A stretch of DNA of 36,039 nucleotides from an uncultured Clostridium sp. (GTDB lineage: Bacteria > Bacillota > Clostridia > TANB77 > CAG-508), in the NCBI GenBank assembly GCA_947574235.1, contig CANPIU010000015.1:1-36039 (forward strand), in the 5' to 3' direction. Of this stretch, positions 1 to 8,408 are shown in pieces. Position 1 is the first letter of the stretch; each line of letters starts with the position of its first letter. A model generated the notes under the pieces. That model saw nothing but the letters and a program-made list of their open reading frames with translations. It was not told the DNA's origin and did not search any database. The translations under genes and the position numbers were made by a program.

Positions 1-1
1 G

Positions 2-88
2 AACCAAATGAGCGAAAAGACAATTATTAAAATAACAAAAGTAAAGAAGCAAGAATTAGAAAAAATAAAAAAAGAAATCAATAGTTAA
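2..88 (+). CDS. C-terminal end of a truncated or very small unknown gene
   Basis: An open frame runs from the left edge of the window to a TAA at 86-88. The tail is short, charged and lysine-rich (ends KKEINS). An ATG at 8-10 lies in this frame, but the frame is open to the edge, so the gene probably starts outside the window. The stop overlaps the first bases of a clear terminator stem, which supports a genuine gene end. No function can be assigned. Confidence 0.5.
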   Translation, partial: NQMSEKTIIKITKVKKQELEKIKKEINS

Positions 89-119
89 GGATTGTAAGAA
101 ATATTCTTCAATCCTTTTT
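87..119 (+). terminator. Rho-independent terminator of the left-edge gene
   Basis: AAGGATTG (87-94) pairs with CAATCCTT (109-116), with an inner AAGAA/TTCTT stem, and is followed by a T run. It separates the partial gene from the sigma-factor operon. Confidence 0.8.
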
Positions 120-147
120 GTAACCTTTTTGGAAAAAAAGACATAAT
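119..147 (+). promoter_or_regulatory. Candidate ECF-type promoter of the sigma factor operon
   Basis: TGTAACC at 119-125, followed by a T run, resembles the -35 element of ECF promoters (TGTAAC or TGAAAC types). A possible -10 lies around 140-147. Many ECF sigma genes are autoregulated, so this site directly upstream of one is plausible. The -10 is not clear-cut. Confidence 0.35.
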
Positions 148-187
148 AGAAGTAGATATCTAAAAGCAAAGGAGATTTAGGTCTAAA

Positions 188-721
188 TTGAAAATCATAA
201 AAGAATATCGAGAAAAAAACGAACTAAACATAGAAAAAATAATAAGCGAATATAGTGGTTATCTATACACCGTTATTAAGAATATGACAAATGTTAAGTT
301 AAAAGAAGAAGACATAGAAGAAATGATAGCTGATGCTTTTTTTATTCTTTGGAAAAACCAAAAGAGATTAAGCAACGAAACAAACGTAAGTGCTTATTTA
401 GTTGGGATTGCTAGAAATTTAGGAAAAGAAAAAAACAGAAAAATGAAAAATGAGAGTAATCTAGAAGATTATGAAAATAGTTTAACCAATGTAAAAAGTA
501 TAGACGAGATTTACGAAGAACGAGAAAGCATAAGAAGTATCGAAAAAATCTTACAAAATATGAGCAAAGAAGATAACCAAATATTTCGAAGCTTTTATTA
601 TGCTGGGAAAAAGGTAAAAAAAATAGCAAAAGAATTAAATATCACAGAATTCAAAGTAAAAACAAAACTACATAGAATACGAAAAAAGATAAAACAAAAT
701 AGGAAGGAAGGAGGATATTGA
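188..721 (+). CDS. ECF-family RNA polymerase sigma factor
   Basis: The 177-aa protein has the two-domain layout of ECF sigma factors. A sigma-2 region spans about residues 15-80 (helix with DAFFILWKN, then NVSAYLVGIARN). A sigma-4 helix-turn-helix spans about 118-170 (KKIAKELNITEFKVKTKL followed by a basic helix). It should direct RNA polymerase to a small stress or envelope regulon. The start is a TTG at 188; the GGAG at 171-174 lies rather far upstream, so the exact start is uncertain. The stop at 719-721 is one base from the ATG of the next gene, which indicates translational coupling with a membrane protein that is probably its anti-sigma factor. Confidence 0.85.
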   Translation: MKIIKEYREKNELNIEKIISEYSGYLYTVIKNMTNVKLKEEDIEEMIADAFFILWKNQKRLSNETNVSAYLVGIARNLGKEKNRKMKNESNLEDYENSLTNVKSIDEIYEERESIRSIEKILQNMSKEDNQIFRSFYYAGKKVKKIAKELNITEFKVKTKLHRIRKKIKQNRKEGGY

Positions 722-722
722 A

Positions 723-1848
723 ATGAAACAAGAAGAATTAAAGCAAAAGATTTTACCAAAAGTAGAAGCAAAGATAGCAATAGCCAACTTCCAGAAGGAG
801 GAAAATAAAATGTCAAAAAAGAAAATAGCAAAAATGGTAGCAACTTTTGTAATAGCGATTGGGATTACAATGGGAGTAGCTTATGCAGGAACGGTTATTT
901 ATGAAAAAATATGGAAAGAACCACAAAGAGTAATACTAGAGGAAGAACCTAAAATAACTCCAGAAATGGTTAAGAAAAATGTGACAGAAGAAGAAGCAAA
1001 AGAAATTGCTAAAAACAAGTTAATAGAAATAGGAATACAAGGTCAAATTTGTCGGAACGGACCATTATACAATACAGGGAACAGAAGAAATTATGTATCG
1101 ATTTTTTACAGACGACCAATGGTCTATTACCATTAATGGACAGACAGGAGAGTTTTTTGAAGTTTGGAACCACAAATATGAAGAAGAGTGGAAAAAATAT
1201 ACGTTAAGCAAAAAGGAAGCCATAGAAGTAGCCAAAGAAATATATCAAAAGTTAGGATACAAGGAAGGCGAATATCAATTAATTAAAATGATACCCTTTA
1301 CAGAAAAAGGAGACATGGAAAAAGAAGGATATCAATTTGATGCTAGATTTTACAAAAAATATGATGATTTATATAATGGTTATGAGTGTGTTTCCATTTC
1401 GTTTTTTGTTAAAGATAAGCAATTGAATTATTATAGAGTTGAAAATGATAAATTTGACAATAACCCAGTAGAAATAACGAAAGAAGAAGCCATTGAAATA
1501 GCAACAAAAGAAGATAGAGAAGTTGAAAATAAAGAAATCATTAGCACAGAGGCAGAACTTAGAATTGAAAAAATGAACGGCAATGCCTATGCAAGACTTC
1601 ACAATACCGAAGAATATTATAAACCCATGACTACAACAGAGGTTCCCATAGAAGAACAAGTGTATTACCAAACAGAAGAAAGAATTAGAAGAGTATGGGT
1701 AGTGAGTTTTAATTATGGAGAAGAACCAGGAACAGATGTAGTAACACGTTATGCCAAAGGAACCTATAGCTATTTTGTAGATGCCACAACTGGCGAAATT
1801 ATAGGTGTAACAACTTGTTTTTATTTAATATGTAATAATCTTTGGTAA
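723..1848 (+). CDS. Membrane anti-sigma-like protein with PepSY-type repeats; needs +1 frameshift at CGG 1053
   Basis: Two overlapping frames make one 374-aa protein if the C at 1053 is skipped. The N-terminal ~40 residues are hydrophilic, a single membrane segment follows (about 39-60), and the rest would lie outside the cell. The outer part contains repeated PepSY/YcdB-like units: helices rich in EAIEVAKE or EAIEIATK, each followed by a strand ending in D/G-x-TGE (NGQTGEFF, DATTGEIIG). The position directly after an ECF sigma gene, with a strong AGGAGG site and one-base spacing, argues for an anti-sigma or signal-sensing partner. In frame 1 the gene stops soon after the break; reading CGGA as glycine gives IQGQIC-G-TDHYTIQG and continues into the PepSY repeats. 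Anti-sigma function is inferred from context only. Confidence 0.7.
1053..1055 (+). other. Recoding site 1: in-frame CGG(A), +1 shift
   Basis: Codon 111 of the anti-sigma-like gene. The context is TGT CGG A. The upstream frame reads to this codon and the downstream conserved frame begins with GGA at 1054. Confidence 0.75.
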
Positions 1849-1886
1849 TACAATTTTGGGTTAGAACAAATGTAATTGTTTACATT

Positions 1887-1930
1887 GGGGACTTTTCCTT
1901 TTGCACATTTTTGTGCAAAAGGAAACGTCT
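1887..1930. repeat. REP-like palindrome, family 1 (short copy)
   Basis: The left arm (gggac...ttccttttgcac) and right arm (gtgcaaaaggaaacgtct) form a near-perfect hairpin around a short T-rich loop. The same arms recur at 4402-4544 and 33002-33122. It lies just after the anti-sigma-like gene and could also aid termination. Confidence 0.8.
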
Positions 1931-2024
1931 ATGGATAAATTATTGGAATAAGATGGAATAATTATTTAGAAAACAATAGGCAGAAGAAAACTAAGAATAG
2001 ATTTTATGTAAAAAATGAATTATT

Positions 2025-2053
2025 AAAAAGAATAGTTTAGGCTATTCTTTTTT
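2025..2053 (+). terminator. Rho-independent terminator
   Basis: AAGAATAG (2028-2035) pairs with CTATTCTT (2042-2049), flanked by an A run and a T run. It ends transcription from the sigma operon before the Nudix gene. Confidence 0.75.
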
Positions 2054-2106
2054 GGTACTTTGTGATAAAATACCTTAAGACAAAATAAAGAGAGGAGATG
2101 AAAGTT

Positions 2107-2919
2107 TTGGAAATATGGGATATTTTAGATAAAGAAGGAAATAAGACAGGCAAGACCATGCAAAAGGGAGAAGAATTGCCAAAAGGATTTTATCATCAAG
2201 GAGCAGACGTATGGATACTCAATTCAGAAAATAAAGTTTTAATGCAAAAACGTGCCCCATTAAAAAGGTCTCCTAATGTATGGGCTATGACAGGAGGTTC
2301 TGTGATAAAAGGAGAAACAAGCCTACAAACGATAGAAAGAGAAACCAAAGAAGAATTAGGAATTTCATTAGATATAAGTAAAGCTCAAATGATAAAGCGT
2401 TTTCACACAGAAGAAGTGTGGTTAGATACTTATTTCATAAGACAAGATATCGACCTAAAGGATATTGTGATGCAAGAAACAGAAGTAAGTGAAGTTAAAT
2501 GGATGACATACGAAGAGGTAGAAGCCTTGTTTCAAGAAAAGAAATTATTAGCCAATCGATGGGAATATGTAAGAGAATTAATAAAAAACCTACAAACTAT
2601 AGGAAAAACTGTCAAAGTTAAAGTAGACCAACCGATTGGGAGCAGTCATCCTAAGTACCCGGAAACGATATATGAAGTAAATTATGGTTTTGTTCCTAAT
2701 ACCCTTAGTGGAGATGGGGAAGAGTTAGATGCCTATATTTTAGGAGAAGATAAGCCATTATCTGAATATGAAGGGAAATGTATTGCAGTAATTCATCGCC
2801 TAAAAGAAGAGGATGATAAATTAATTATCGTGCCACCTAACAAAAATTTTACAGTAGAGCAAATAAAAGAGGCTACCAATTTTATGGAGAAATATTTTGA
2901 AGGGGTAGTCATTAAGTAA
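2107..2919 (+). CDS. Nudix hydrolase fused to an inorganic-pyrophosphatase-like domain
   Basis: The N-terminal part (about residues 1-165) is a Nudix hydrolase: the Nudix box is intact near residues 60-85, with G-x5-E (GSVIKGE), then RETKEELGI. These enzymes cleave nucleoside-diphosphate-linked compounds using Mg2+. The C-terminal ~100 residues carry PIGSSHPKYPETIYEVNYGF and GDGEELDAYILG, which resemble a short inorganic-pyrophosphatase-like fold. The longest frame opens with ATG at 2098, but this abuts the AGGAG; the TTG at 2107, nine bases from it, gives the usual family start (LEIWDILD), so I chose it. A fusion of a PPi-releasing or diphosphate-cleaving domain to a PPase-like one could drain pyrophosphate. 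The substrate is unknown. Confidence 0.8.
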   Translation: MEIWDILDKEGNKTGKTMQKGEELPKGFYHQGADVWILNSENKVLMQKRAPLKRSPNVWAMTGGSVIKGETSLQTIERETKEELGISLDISKAQMIKRFHTEEVWLDTYFIRQDIDLKDIVMQETEVSEVKWMTYEEVEALFQEKKLLANRWEYVRELIKNLQTIGKTVKVKVDQPIGSSHPKYPETIYEVNYGFVPNTLSGDGEELDAYILGEDKPLSEYEGKCIAVIHRLKEEDDKLIIVPPNKNFTVEQIKEATNFMEKYFEGVVIK

Positions 2920-2937
2920 GAATAGGAGGAGATTACA

Positions 2938-3285
2938 ATGGAAGAATTAGAAATGATGAGGGGGATTTTAAATAGTTATCCTTATCCAATTGTCTTTATA
3001 GACAATGACTATAAAATTAGATATATGAACCAAAATGCGAAATATCATTATTATGAAGAAAGAGGTTACAAAGATTTGATTGGAAAGAGTTTATTTGATT
3101 GTCATGACAATGAGAAATCAATTGAGAAAATCAAACAAGGCTATGAAGGATTAAAACGTAATGGAAAAGAAGTTTTTGTCTGTGTAACTGCTAGAAATCA
3201 AAGAGTCTATATGCAAGGGGTTAAGAACGAAAAGGGAGAGTGGATAGGGTTTATCGAGAGATTTGAGTTGAATTTACAAATGTAA
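2938..3285 (+). CDS. Single-domain PAS protein
   Basis: The 115-aa protein is little more than one PAS fold: PYPIVFIDNDYKIRYMNQNA near residues 16-35, a helical middle with GKSLFDCH, and a final strand pair ending in GEWIGFIERFE. PAS domains bind small ligands or mediate dimerisation. No output domain is attached, so it may act by protein-protein contact or be a stand-alone sensor. The start is well defined by AGGAGG about 10 bases upstream. It follows the Nudix gene by 18 bases and probably shares its transcript. Confidence 0.7.
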   Translation: MEELEMMRGILNSYPYPIVFIDNDYKIRYMNQNAKYHYYEERGYKDLIGKSLFDCHDNEKSIEKIKQGYEGLKRNGKEVFVCVTARNQRVYMQGVKNEKGEWIGFIERFELNLQM

Positions 3286-3305
3286 AAAAGAAAGAGAGAA
3301 AAAAA

Positions 3306-4400
3306 ATGAGTAAAAAAAGAATAATAATATTAATCAGTATAGTAATGATTGTCTTGGTAGTGGTAGGAGGTATCTATTTCGTTAAATTAGATAAAAAGCC
3401 AGAAGTAAAAGAGCCAACTAACATTTCAGAAAAAGAAAACACAAAGGTTGGCACTGACATGGATATTGTTTTATCGTTAGAAGACAAAATAACAGAAAAC
3501 AGTAGTTGGTGTGGAACCTTTAACTTAATATGGAACGACCTAAAAAATGACTTAGTTAAACAAGACATTGAATTTACACCACAACTAGAAATCGTAAAGA
3601 ATCTAAACAAAGGAACCTTTACAGCTTCTTATTTATCAGAAGAAAGTTATTACAAAACTTATGGCGTACCAACTTTAGAATTAAAAGAAGAAATAGAAAA
3701 AGCAATTCAAGAAAAATTTGAGGAAACAAGTGATATTTTAGATAACTTTAATTGGGAAAACCATGGACCAGAAGATTACTTTTTATATGCTATGTTAAAA
3801 AAGCAATTTGAATTTCCAAAAATGTTTTCCGAATTAGAAAAAGGAAACTTTAGAAATGCTTCCAATGTAGAATATTTTGGAATTGATAAAGATACCCAAA
3901 AAGAAGTAAGGCAGCAAGTAAAAGTATTGTATTATAACGCACTAGACGATTTTGCTATCCAATTAAATACCAAGCAAAATGACGAAGTAATCATAACAAG
4001 AGGCAATCAAAAAGATACCTTTGGAAGTGCCTATGAGGAAATTAAGAAAAAAAGTGAAACTTATGAAGGTAATCGTAATTTCGGAGAAAGGGATACCTTA
4101 AAAATACCTAACCTTGACTTTGACCTAAAAAAAGAAATACAAGAATTAGAAAATAAGTATTTCAAATTTGCTAATGGTAATGTTTATCGAATAGACAAAG
4201 CCCTTCAAACTATACAATTTCAGTTAGATAAAAAAGGTGGGAAAATAAAAAGCGAAGCGGGAATTATGTTAGACAATGCAGCCATTATCGAGCCAGAAGA
4301 ACCAAGAGAATTTTCAGTAGATGACACCTTCATGTTATTTTTAAAAGAAGAAGAAAAAGACTTGCCATACTTTGCAACCAAAATTTCAGATATAAATTAG
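3306..4400 (+). CDS. Membrane-anchored extracellular serpin-like protein
   Basis: The 364-aa protein starts with a basic stretch and one hydrophobic helix (about residues 5-26) without a lipobox cysteine, so it is probably anchored with its body outside. The C-terminal end, FSVDDTFMLFL at residues 336-346, matches ten of eleven positions of the serpin signature as I recall it (only the Arg/Lys/His/Gln/Ser position is Asp). Upstream parts also fit a serpin order: DDFAIQLNTK in the middle, LKIPNLDFDLKKEIQ as the last sheet strand and helix, then a hinge-like stretch ending SEAGI before a loop rich in Glu and Pro. The loop lacks the small-residue hinge of inhibitory serpins, so protease inhibition is doubtful. 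This is pattern recognition by eye; the protein may belong to an uncharacterised clostridial family. Confidence 0.45.
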   Translation: MSKKRIIILISIVMIVLVVVGGIYFVKLDKKPEVKEPTNISEKENTKVGTDMDIVLSLEDKITENSSWCGTFNLIWNDLKNDLVKQDIEFTPQLEIVKNLNKGTFTASYLSEESYYKTYGVPTLELKEEIEKAIQEKFEETSDILDNFNWENHGPEDYFLYAMLKKQFEFPKMFSELEKGNFRNASNVEYFGIDKDTQKEVRQQVKVLYYNALDDFAIQLNTKQNDEVIITRGNQKDTFGSAYEEIKKKSETYEGNRNFGERDTLKIPNLDFDLKKEIQELENKYFKFANGNVYRIDKALQTIQFQLDKKGGKIKSEAGIMLDNAAIIEPEEPREFSVDDTFMLFLKEEEKDLPYFATKISDIN

Positions 4401-4401
4401 T

Positions 4402-4544
4402 GTTCAATGGGGACGTTTCCTTTTGCACATTTTTGTGCATTTGGGACATATCTCTATTCTTCAAAATTAGATAATTTCTTAATAAAATTTAGAGATGTGT
4501 CCCAAATGCACAAAAATGTGCAAAAGGAAACGTCCCTATTGAAC
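4402..4544. repeat. REP-like long inverted repeat, family 1 (full copy)
   Basis: Arms at 4402-4454 and 4491-4544 are near-perfect reverse complements around a ~36-base AT-rich centre. Each arm holds the family 1 core (ggggacgtttccttttgcac, then a T run and gtgcatttgggaca). It sits exactly between two convergent genes, two bases after one stop codon and two bases from the restored ftsW stop. Confidence 0.9.
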
Positions 4545-4545
4545 A

Positions 4546-5683
4546 TCATGTTTTAGCACTTGCTCTTGATATGTTGAGCAATATTCCCATTTCACATAGC
4601 AGAATAAATAAAGCAGTTCCTCCGATAGCTAAAGAACGGTAATGGCATTCCCGTTGCTGGCATTGAAGAGGTTACTACGGCTACATTGATGATGACTTGG
4701 ATGGCTACTAATGAGGTTATTCCAATAGCTAGCAAGCTTCCAAACATGTCTGGTGCTCTCATGGCAATTAAAATTCCTCTCCAAATAAAGATAGCAAATA
4801 AAATTAAAACAATGACGCAACCTAAAAAGCCCAATTCTTCTCCTAAAATTGAGAAGATGAAGTCATTGTGTGGCTCTGGTATGTATAAGAATTTTTGTTT
4901 ACTGTCTCCTAATCCTGCTCCAAATAGACCTCCTGAACCTATGGCATATAAACTTTGGATAACTTGCCAGCCATCTCCTGTGGCATCTTTCCATGGGTCT
5001 AAAAAGGTGATGACTCTTTTTAATCGGTAAAGTTCCAATATAACTAGACCTACTATGGCTGGAATTCCAACTACTGCTCCTGTTCCTAAAAAGTGGGTAA
5101 ATTTACAACCTGCCATTATCATCATTACAGAACAAATACCTATGATAACAACAGAGGCACTAAAATGTGGTTCTAATAATAACAAGCCTATGATTGGTGC
5201 TAACATTGCCATGTGCCAAATAAAGCCTTTTCCATATTTTTCTAATTGGTCTCTATTTTTCATAAGTATTCCTGCATAAAAGAATATCATTAATAATTTT
5301 ACAACTTCTGATGGCTGAATGGATAAAGTTTGCGTAACAAAAATCCATCTTTTCGCACCATTTACGGTTCTTCCTACTAATAATACTAAGACTAATGAAA
5401 TAAAAGCAATTACCCACGCATGCTTATAAAATTTTTGATAAAATCGATAATCTATTTTGGAGATAAAAAACATAGCTGCTATTCCTGTTATACCAAAAAA
5501 TAGTTGCTTTGAAAAATAAGCATAACTATCTCCACTTTCTGCTAAAGCTGACGGCGAACTAGCTGACAATACCATGATTAGTCCAATCGAAAGCAATAAT
5601 AATATGGTAATTAACAAAGTAAAATCAAGTGGATTATTCAAAAAACTTGAAAAATTCTTTTCTTTTCTTCTCTTTTTTGCCAT
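4546..5683 (-). CDS. ftsW: FtsW, peptidoglycan glycosyltransferase of the divisome; needs +1 frameshift at CGG 4624
   Basis: SEDS-family polytopic membrane protein that polymerises lipid II at the septum. About ten hydrophobic segments are visible, together with family marks: VLSASSPSA early, NGAKRWI, QPSEVVKLLMI, the EPHFSAS loop, and GDSKQKFLYIPEPHNDFIFSI near residues 265-285. Read straight, the frame ends as PFFSYRRNCFIYSAM. Reading CGGA at codon 354 as glycine gives the canonical PFFSYGGTA and a final membrane segment, ending at a TGA at 4546-4548 (378 aa). It follows mraY in the dcw cluster, which favours FtsW over RodA. The gene ends against a palindromic repeat. Confidence 0.9.
4622..4624 (-). 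other. Recoding site 2: in-frame CGG(A), +1 shift
   Basis: Codon 354 of ftsW, context TAT CGG A GGA ACT. The family sequence at this point is PFFSYGG, so CGGA stands where the first glycine is expected. Confidence 0.85.
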
Positions 5684-5724
5684 GTAAGAACCTTCCCTTT
5701 CCTTTTTAGTATATTAAACAAATG

Positions 5725-6705
5725 TTAAACTATCTTTAAGCCTATCACACACAAAACCAAAGTAACCAAACTAAATACCATTACCACTTTGCTCTCTTTC
5801 CAGCCCTGCAATTCAAAATGATGATGAAGTGGTGCCATTTTGAAAAAACGCTTTCCCGTCTTTTTAAAATAAAGCACTTGTATCATAACAGAAAGTGTCT
5901 CTAATACAGGAATTAGTGCAATAACAAGCAATAATAGTGGCATCTTTAAATACAAGGCAATGGCTGAAATCACACCACCTAGTAGCAAAGAACCGGTATC
6001 TCCCATAAACACTTTGGCCGGGTGCAAATTAAACATTAGAAATCCCAGTGTTGCACCAATAACAATACTACCAAAAACAGATATCTCCTTCATCCCTGCC
6101 ATGATACCAATAACGGTTAAGCAAGTAATGATAATGGCTGACACACTAGAAGAAAGCCCATCAATTCCATCGGTTAAGTTAACGGCATTGGTTGCTGCTA
6201 AAATGACAATAATGGCAAAGGGAATATATAAATAAAATGGTATGGTAATATAGGTTTTTAAAATCGGAATATAAGTATCGGTTCCGATATGTAACCCTTC
6301 CACTAAATAAACGACATAGATAACTGATATCACTAGCAGTCCTAACATTTTATAACTTGGTTTTAAGCCTTTTGTATTTTTTAAAACTAATTTTTTAAAA
6401 TCATCAATAAAACCTATCAAGCCAAAACCTATGGTCAAAATTAGCATAGGTATTAATCGATTGGCTGTTTCATTTTGACCTTGGATGCTTAAAAAAATAT
6501 AAGCTCCTGTTACCATTAAAATCATGGTAACAATCATGATAATTCCACCCATAGTAGGGGTTCCTTGTTTTTTTAAGTGAGATTGTGGTCCATCATCTCT
6601 TTCGATTTGTCCTACTTTTAATTTTCTTAATATTGGTATAATCATGAAACCTAATATAATGGCTGTTATAAATGCTAGACTTAACATACTTGTTTCTACT
6701 CTCAA
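5725..6705 (-). CDS. mraY: MraY, phospho-N-acetylmuramoyl-pentapeptide transferase
   Basis: Membrane enzyme that transfers phospho-MurNAc-pentapeptide to undecaprenyl phosphate, giving lipid I. Hallmarks: DDGPQSHLKKQGTPTMGG early, FIDDFKK, NAVNLTDGIDGL, NLHPAKVFMGDTGSL and APLHHHFELQGW near the end, with about ten membrane helices. The longest frame opens at a TTG at 6714, but that codon lies one base from the AAAGG site; the TTG at 6705, ten bases from it, is a better start, and an ATG at 6687 is also possible. It lies between murE and ftsW, as in other dcw clusters. The reading frame is intact, with no in-frame CGG. Confidence 0.93.
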   Translation of the reverse strand: MRVETSMLSLAFITAIILGFMIIPILRKLKVGQIERDDGPQSHLKKQGTPTMGGIIMIVTMILMVTGAYIFLSIQGQNETANRLIPMLILTIGFGLIGFIDDFKKLVLKNTKGLKPSYKMLGLLVISVIYVVYLVEGLHIGTDTYIPILKTYITIPFYLYIPFAIIVILAATNAVNLTDGIDGLSSSVSAIIITCLTVIGIMAGMKEISVFGSIVIGATLGFLMFNLHPAKVFMGDTGSLLLGGVISAIALYLKMPLLLLVIALIPVLETLSVMIQVLYFKKTGKRFFKMAPLHHHFELQGWKESKVVMVFSLVTLVLCVIGLKIV

Positions 6706-6731
6706 TTTTACCAAACCTTTCTCTTTTTGTA

Positions 6732-8201
6732 TTATAAACTATCAATTATCTCATTTACAATCATTCTCTCATCAAAAGGATGCTTTACTCCATTAATTTC
6801 TTGATATGGCTCATGGCCTTTTCCAGCAAGTACAATAATATCTCTTTTATTAGCCATTTGGATTGCTTGCTTAATGGCTTCGGTCCTATCCACTACTACC
6901 TTATATTTTCCTTTTGTCTTTTTCATGCCTTCTTCAATTTGTTCTATAATTTTTTCTGGCTCTTCGGTTCTAGGGTTATCGGAAGTAATAAAGGTAAAAT
7001 CGGCAATTCTTCCTGAAATTTCTCCCATAATTGGTCTTTTGCCACTATCTCTATCGCCACCACAACCAAAGACTGATATTACTTTCCCTCTGGTATAGCT
7101 CTTTACAGCTTGTAGTATATTTTCTAAACTTTCTGGTGAGTGTGCATAGTCTATCATGATTGGGATTTCCTTTTTATTGGTAACCATTTCTGACCTTCCT
7201 GGTACTTTTACTTCGACTAAGGCTTCTTTTACTGCTTCTGGTGTTACCCCAAATTTTTGAGCAACACAAATAGCAGCTAGTGAATTATATACACTAAATC
7301 TTCCTGGTATTCCTGTTTTTACTCTTTCATTTCTGTCGGTTACTTTTACTTTAAAATCCACATAAGAATTGGTAATGGTAATGTCTTTAGCTAATACATT
7401 AGCAAAATTATCGATACCATAAGTTACAATATTACTCTCTGGAAATAATTTTGGCATTTTGGCACCATATAAATCATCGGCATTACTAATTCCTGTTTTA
7501 CACATTTGAAATAATTTCAATTTAGATTGGAAGTAGTCTTCCATATCTGGGTGTTCTTTTGGACTAATGTGGTCTTCTGAAAAATTCGTAAATACTACGA
7601 TATCAAATTCGCATCCGTCCACTCTATGTAATTTTAAGCTTTGAGAAGATACCTCCATCACAACAGCTTCTACCCCTGCCTTTGCCATTTGTGCAAAATC
7701 TCTTTGTAGTTCTAAGCTTTCTGGTGTTGTTCTATCACTTTCCTTTACTTTCTTTCCATTAATATAAGTGGCAATGGTTCCAATTAACCCTACTTTTTTT
7801 CCTGCTTTTTCTAAGATTTCTTTTATCATAAAAGTGGTTGTTGTTTTTCCTTTGGTTCCCGTTACCCCGATTAATTTGAATTTTCTAGATGGATTTCCAT
7901 AAAAATTAGAAGAACAAATGGCTAAGGCTTCTCTTGTATTTCTAGCCATGACAATGGTAATTCCTGCTGGAATTGCTAAGGCTTTTAAGTCGCAGCCTTC
8001 TTCTACCATAACAGCTGTTGCCCCTTTTTCAATGGCTCCTCCTATATATTGATGACCATCTACGTCAAATCCTTTGATGGCAATAAATAAAAAACCTTTT
8101 TCTATGTTTTTGGAATTACTCTCTATTCCTTGTATTTCTTGCTCTAAATCTCCTTTTACTTTTAACCCTTCTAATCCTACCAACATTTCTTTTAATTTCA
8201 T
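6732..8201 (-). CDS. murE: MurE, UDP-MurNAc-tripeptide synthetase (meso-diaminopimelate type)
   Basis: Mur ligase that adds the third residue to UDP-MurNAc-L-Ala-D-Glu using ATP. The P-loop GVTGTKGKTTTT is near residues 105-120, the central domain has EVSSQSLKLHRVDG and FTNFSEDHISPKEH, and the C-terminal domain has DYAHSPESL, GCGGDRDSGKRP and DNPRTEEP. The DNPR motif marks enzymes that use meso-diaminopimelate rather than lysine. A longer frame begins with TTG at 8216, but that codon is part of the GGAGG site; the ATG at 8201, eight bases downstream of GGAGG, is the real start (489 aa). murF, murD and murG are not nearby, so the cluster is reduced. Confidence 0.93.
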   Translation of the reverse strand: MKLKEMLVGLEGLKVKGDLEQEIQGIESNSKNIEKGFLFIAIKGFDVDGHQYIGGAIEKGATAVMVEEGCDLKALAIPAGITIVMARNTREALAICSSNFYGNPSRKFKLIGVTGTKGKTTTTFMIKEILEKAGKKVGLIGTIATYINGKKVKESDRTTPESLELQRDFAQMAKAGVEAVVMEVSSQSLKLHRVDGCEFDIVVFTNFSEDHISPKEHPDMEDYFQSKLKLFQMCKTGISNADDLYGAKMPKLFPESNIVTYGIDNFANVLAKDITITNSYVDFKVKVTDRNERVKTGIPGRFSVYNSLAAICVAQKFGVTPEAVKEALVEVKVPGRSEMVTNKKEIPIMIDYAHSPESLENILQAVKSYTRGKVISVFGCGGDRDSGKRPIMGEISGRIADFTFITSDNPRTEEPEKIIEQIEEGMKKTKGKYKVVVDRTEAIKQAIQMANKRDIIVLAGKGHEPYQEINGVKHPFDERMIVNEIIDSL

Positions 8202-8315
8202 CTTTGTTTCCTCCAAACATTAATCAACCGTTCTTAGCAAAATTTTGCCAATAACTTTTCTACATTATATAACTAATTTGCTAATTTGTATAGAGCTTTT
8301 CACAATTTTTCTACT

Positions 8316-8352
8316 GTCCCCAATCAAACCCGGAACCACTGGGGAAATTGGA
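8316..8352. repeat. Small GC-rich hairpin, possible third repeat type
   Basis: TCCCCA (8317-8322) and TGGGGA (8340-8345) flank AATCAAACCCGGAACCAC, unusually GC-rich for this genome. The CCCC/GGGG ends recall family 1, but the centre differs. Only one copy is seen in the window. Confidence 0.4.
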
Positions 8353-8361
8353 GAAAAATAA

Positions 8362-8393
8362 AAATCCCTCAATACTATCTTATTAAGAGATTT
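8362..8393 (-). terminator. Terminator of the pyrBI operon
   Basis: Thirteen-base arms (8362-8374 and 8381-8393, with two G-U pairs) flank a six-base loop. On the minus strand they are followed by a T-rich tract. The hairpin lies just past the pyrI stop. Confidence 0.8.
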
Positions 8394-8408
8394 TTAGTTT
8401 TATTCGGT

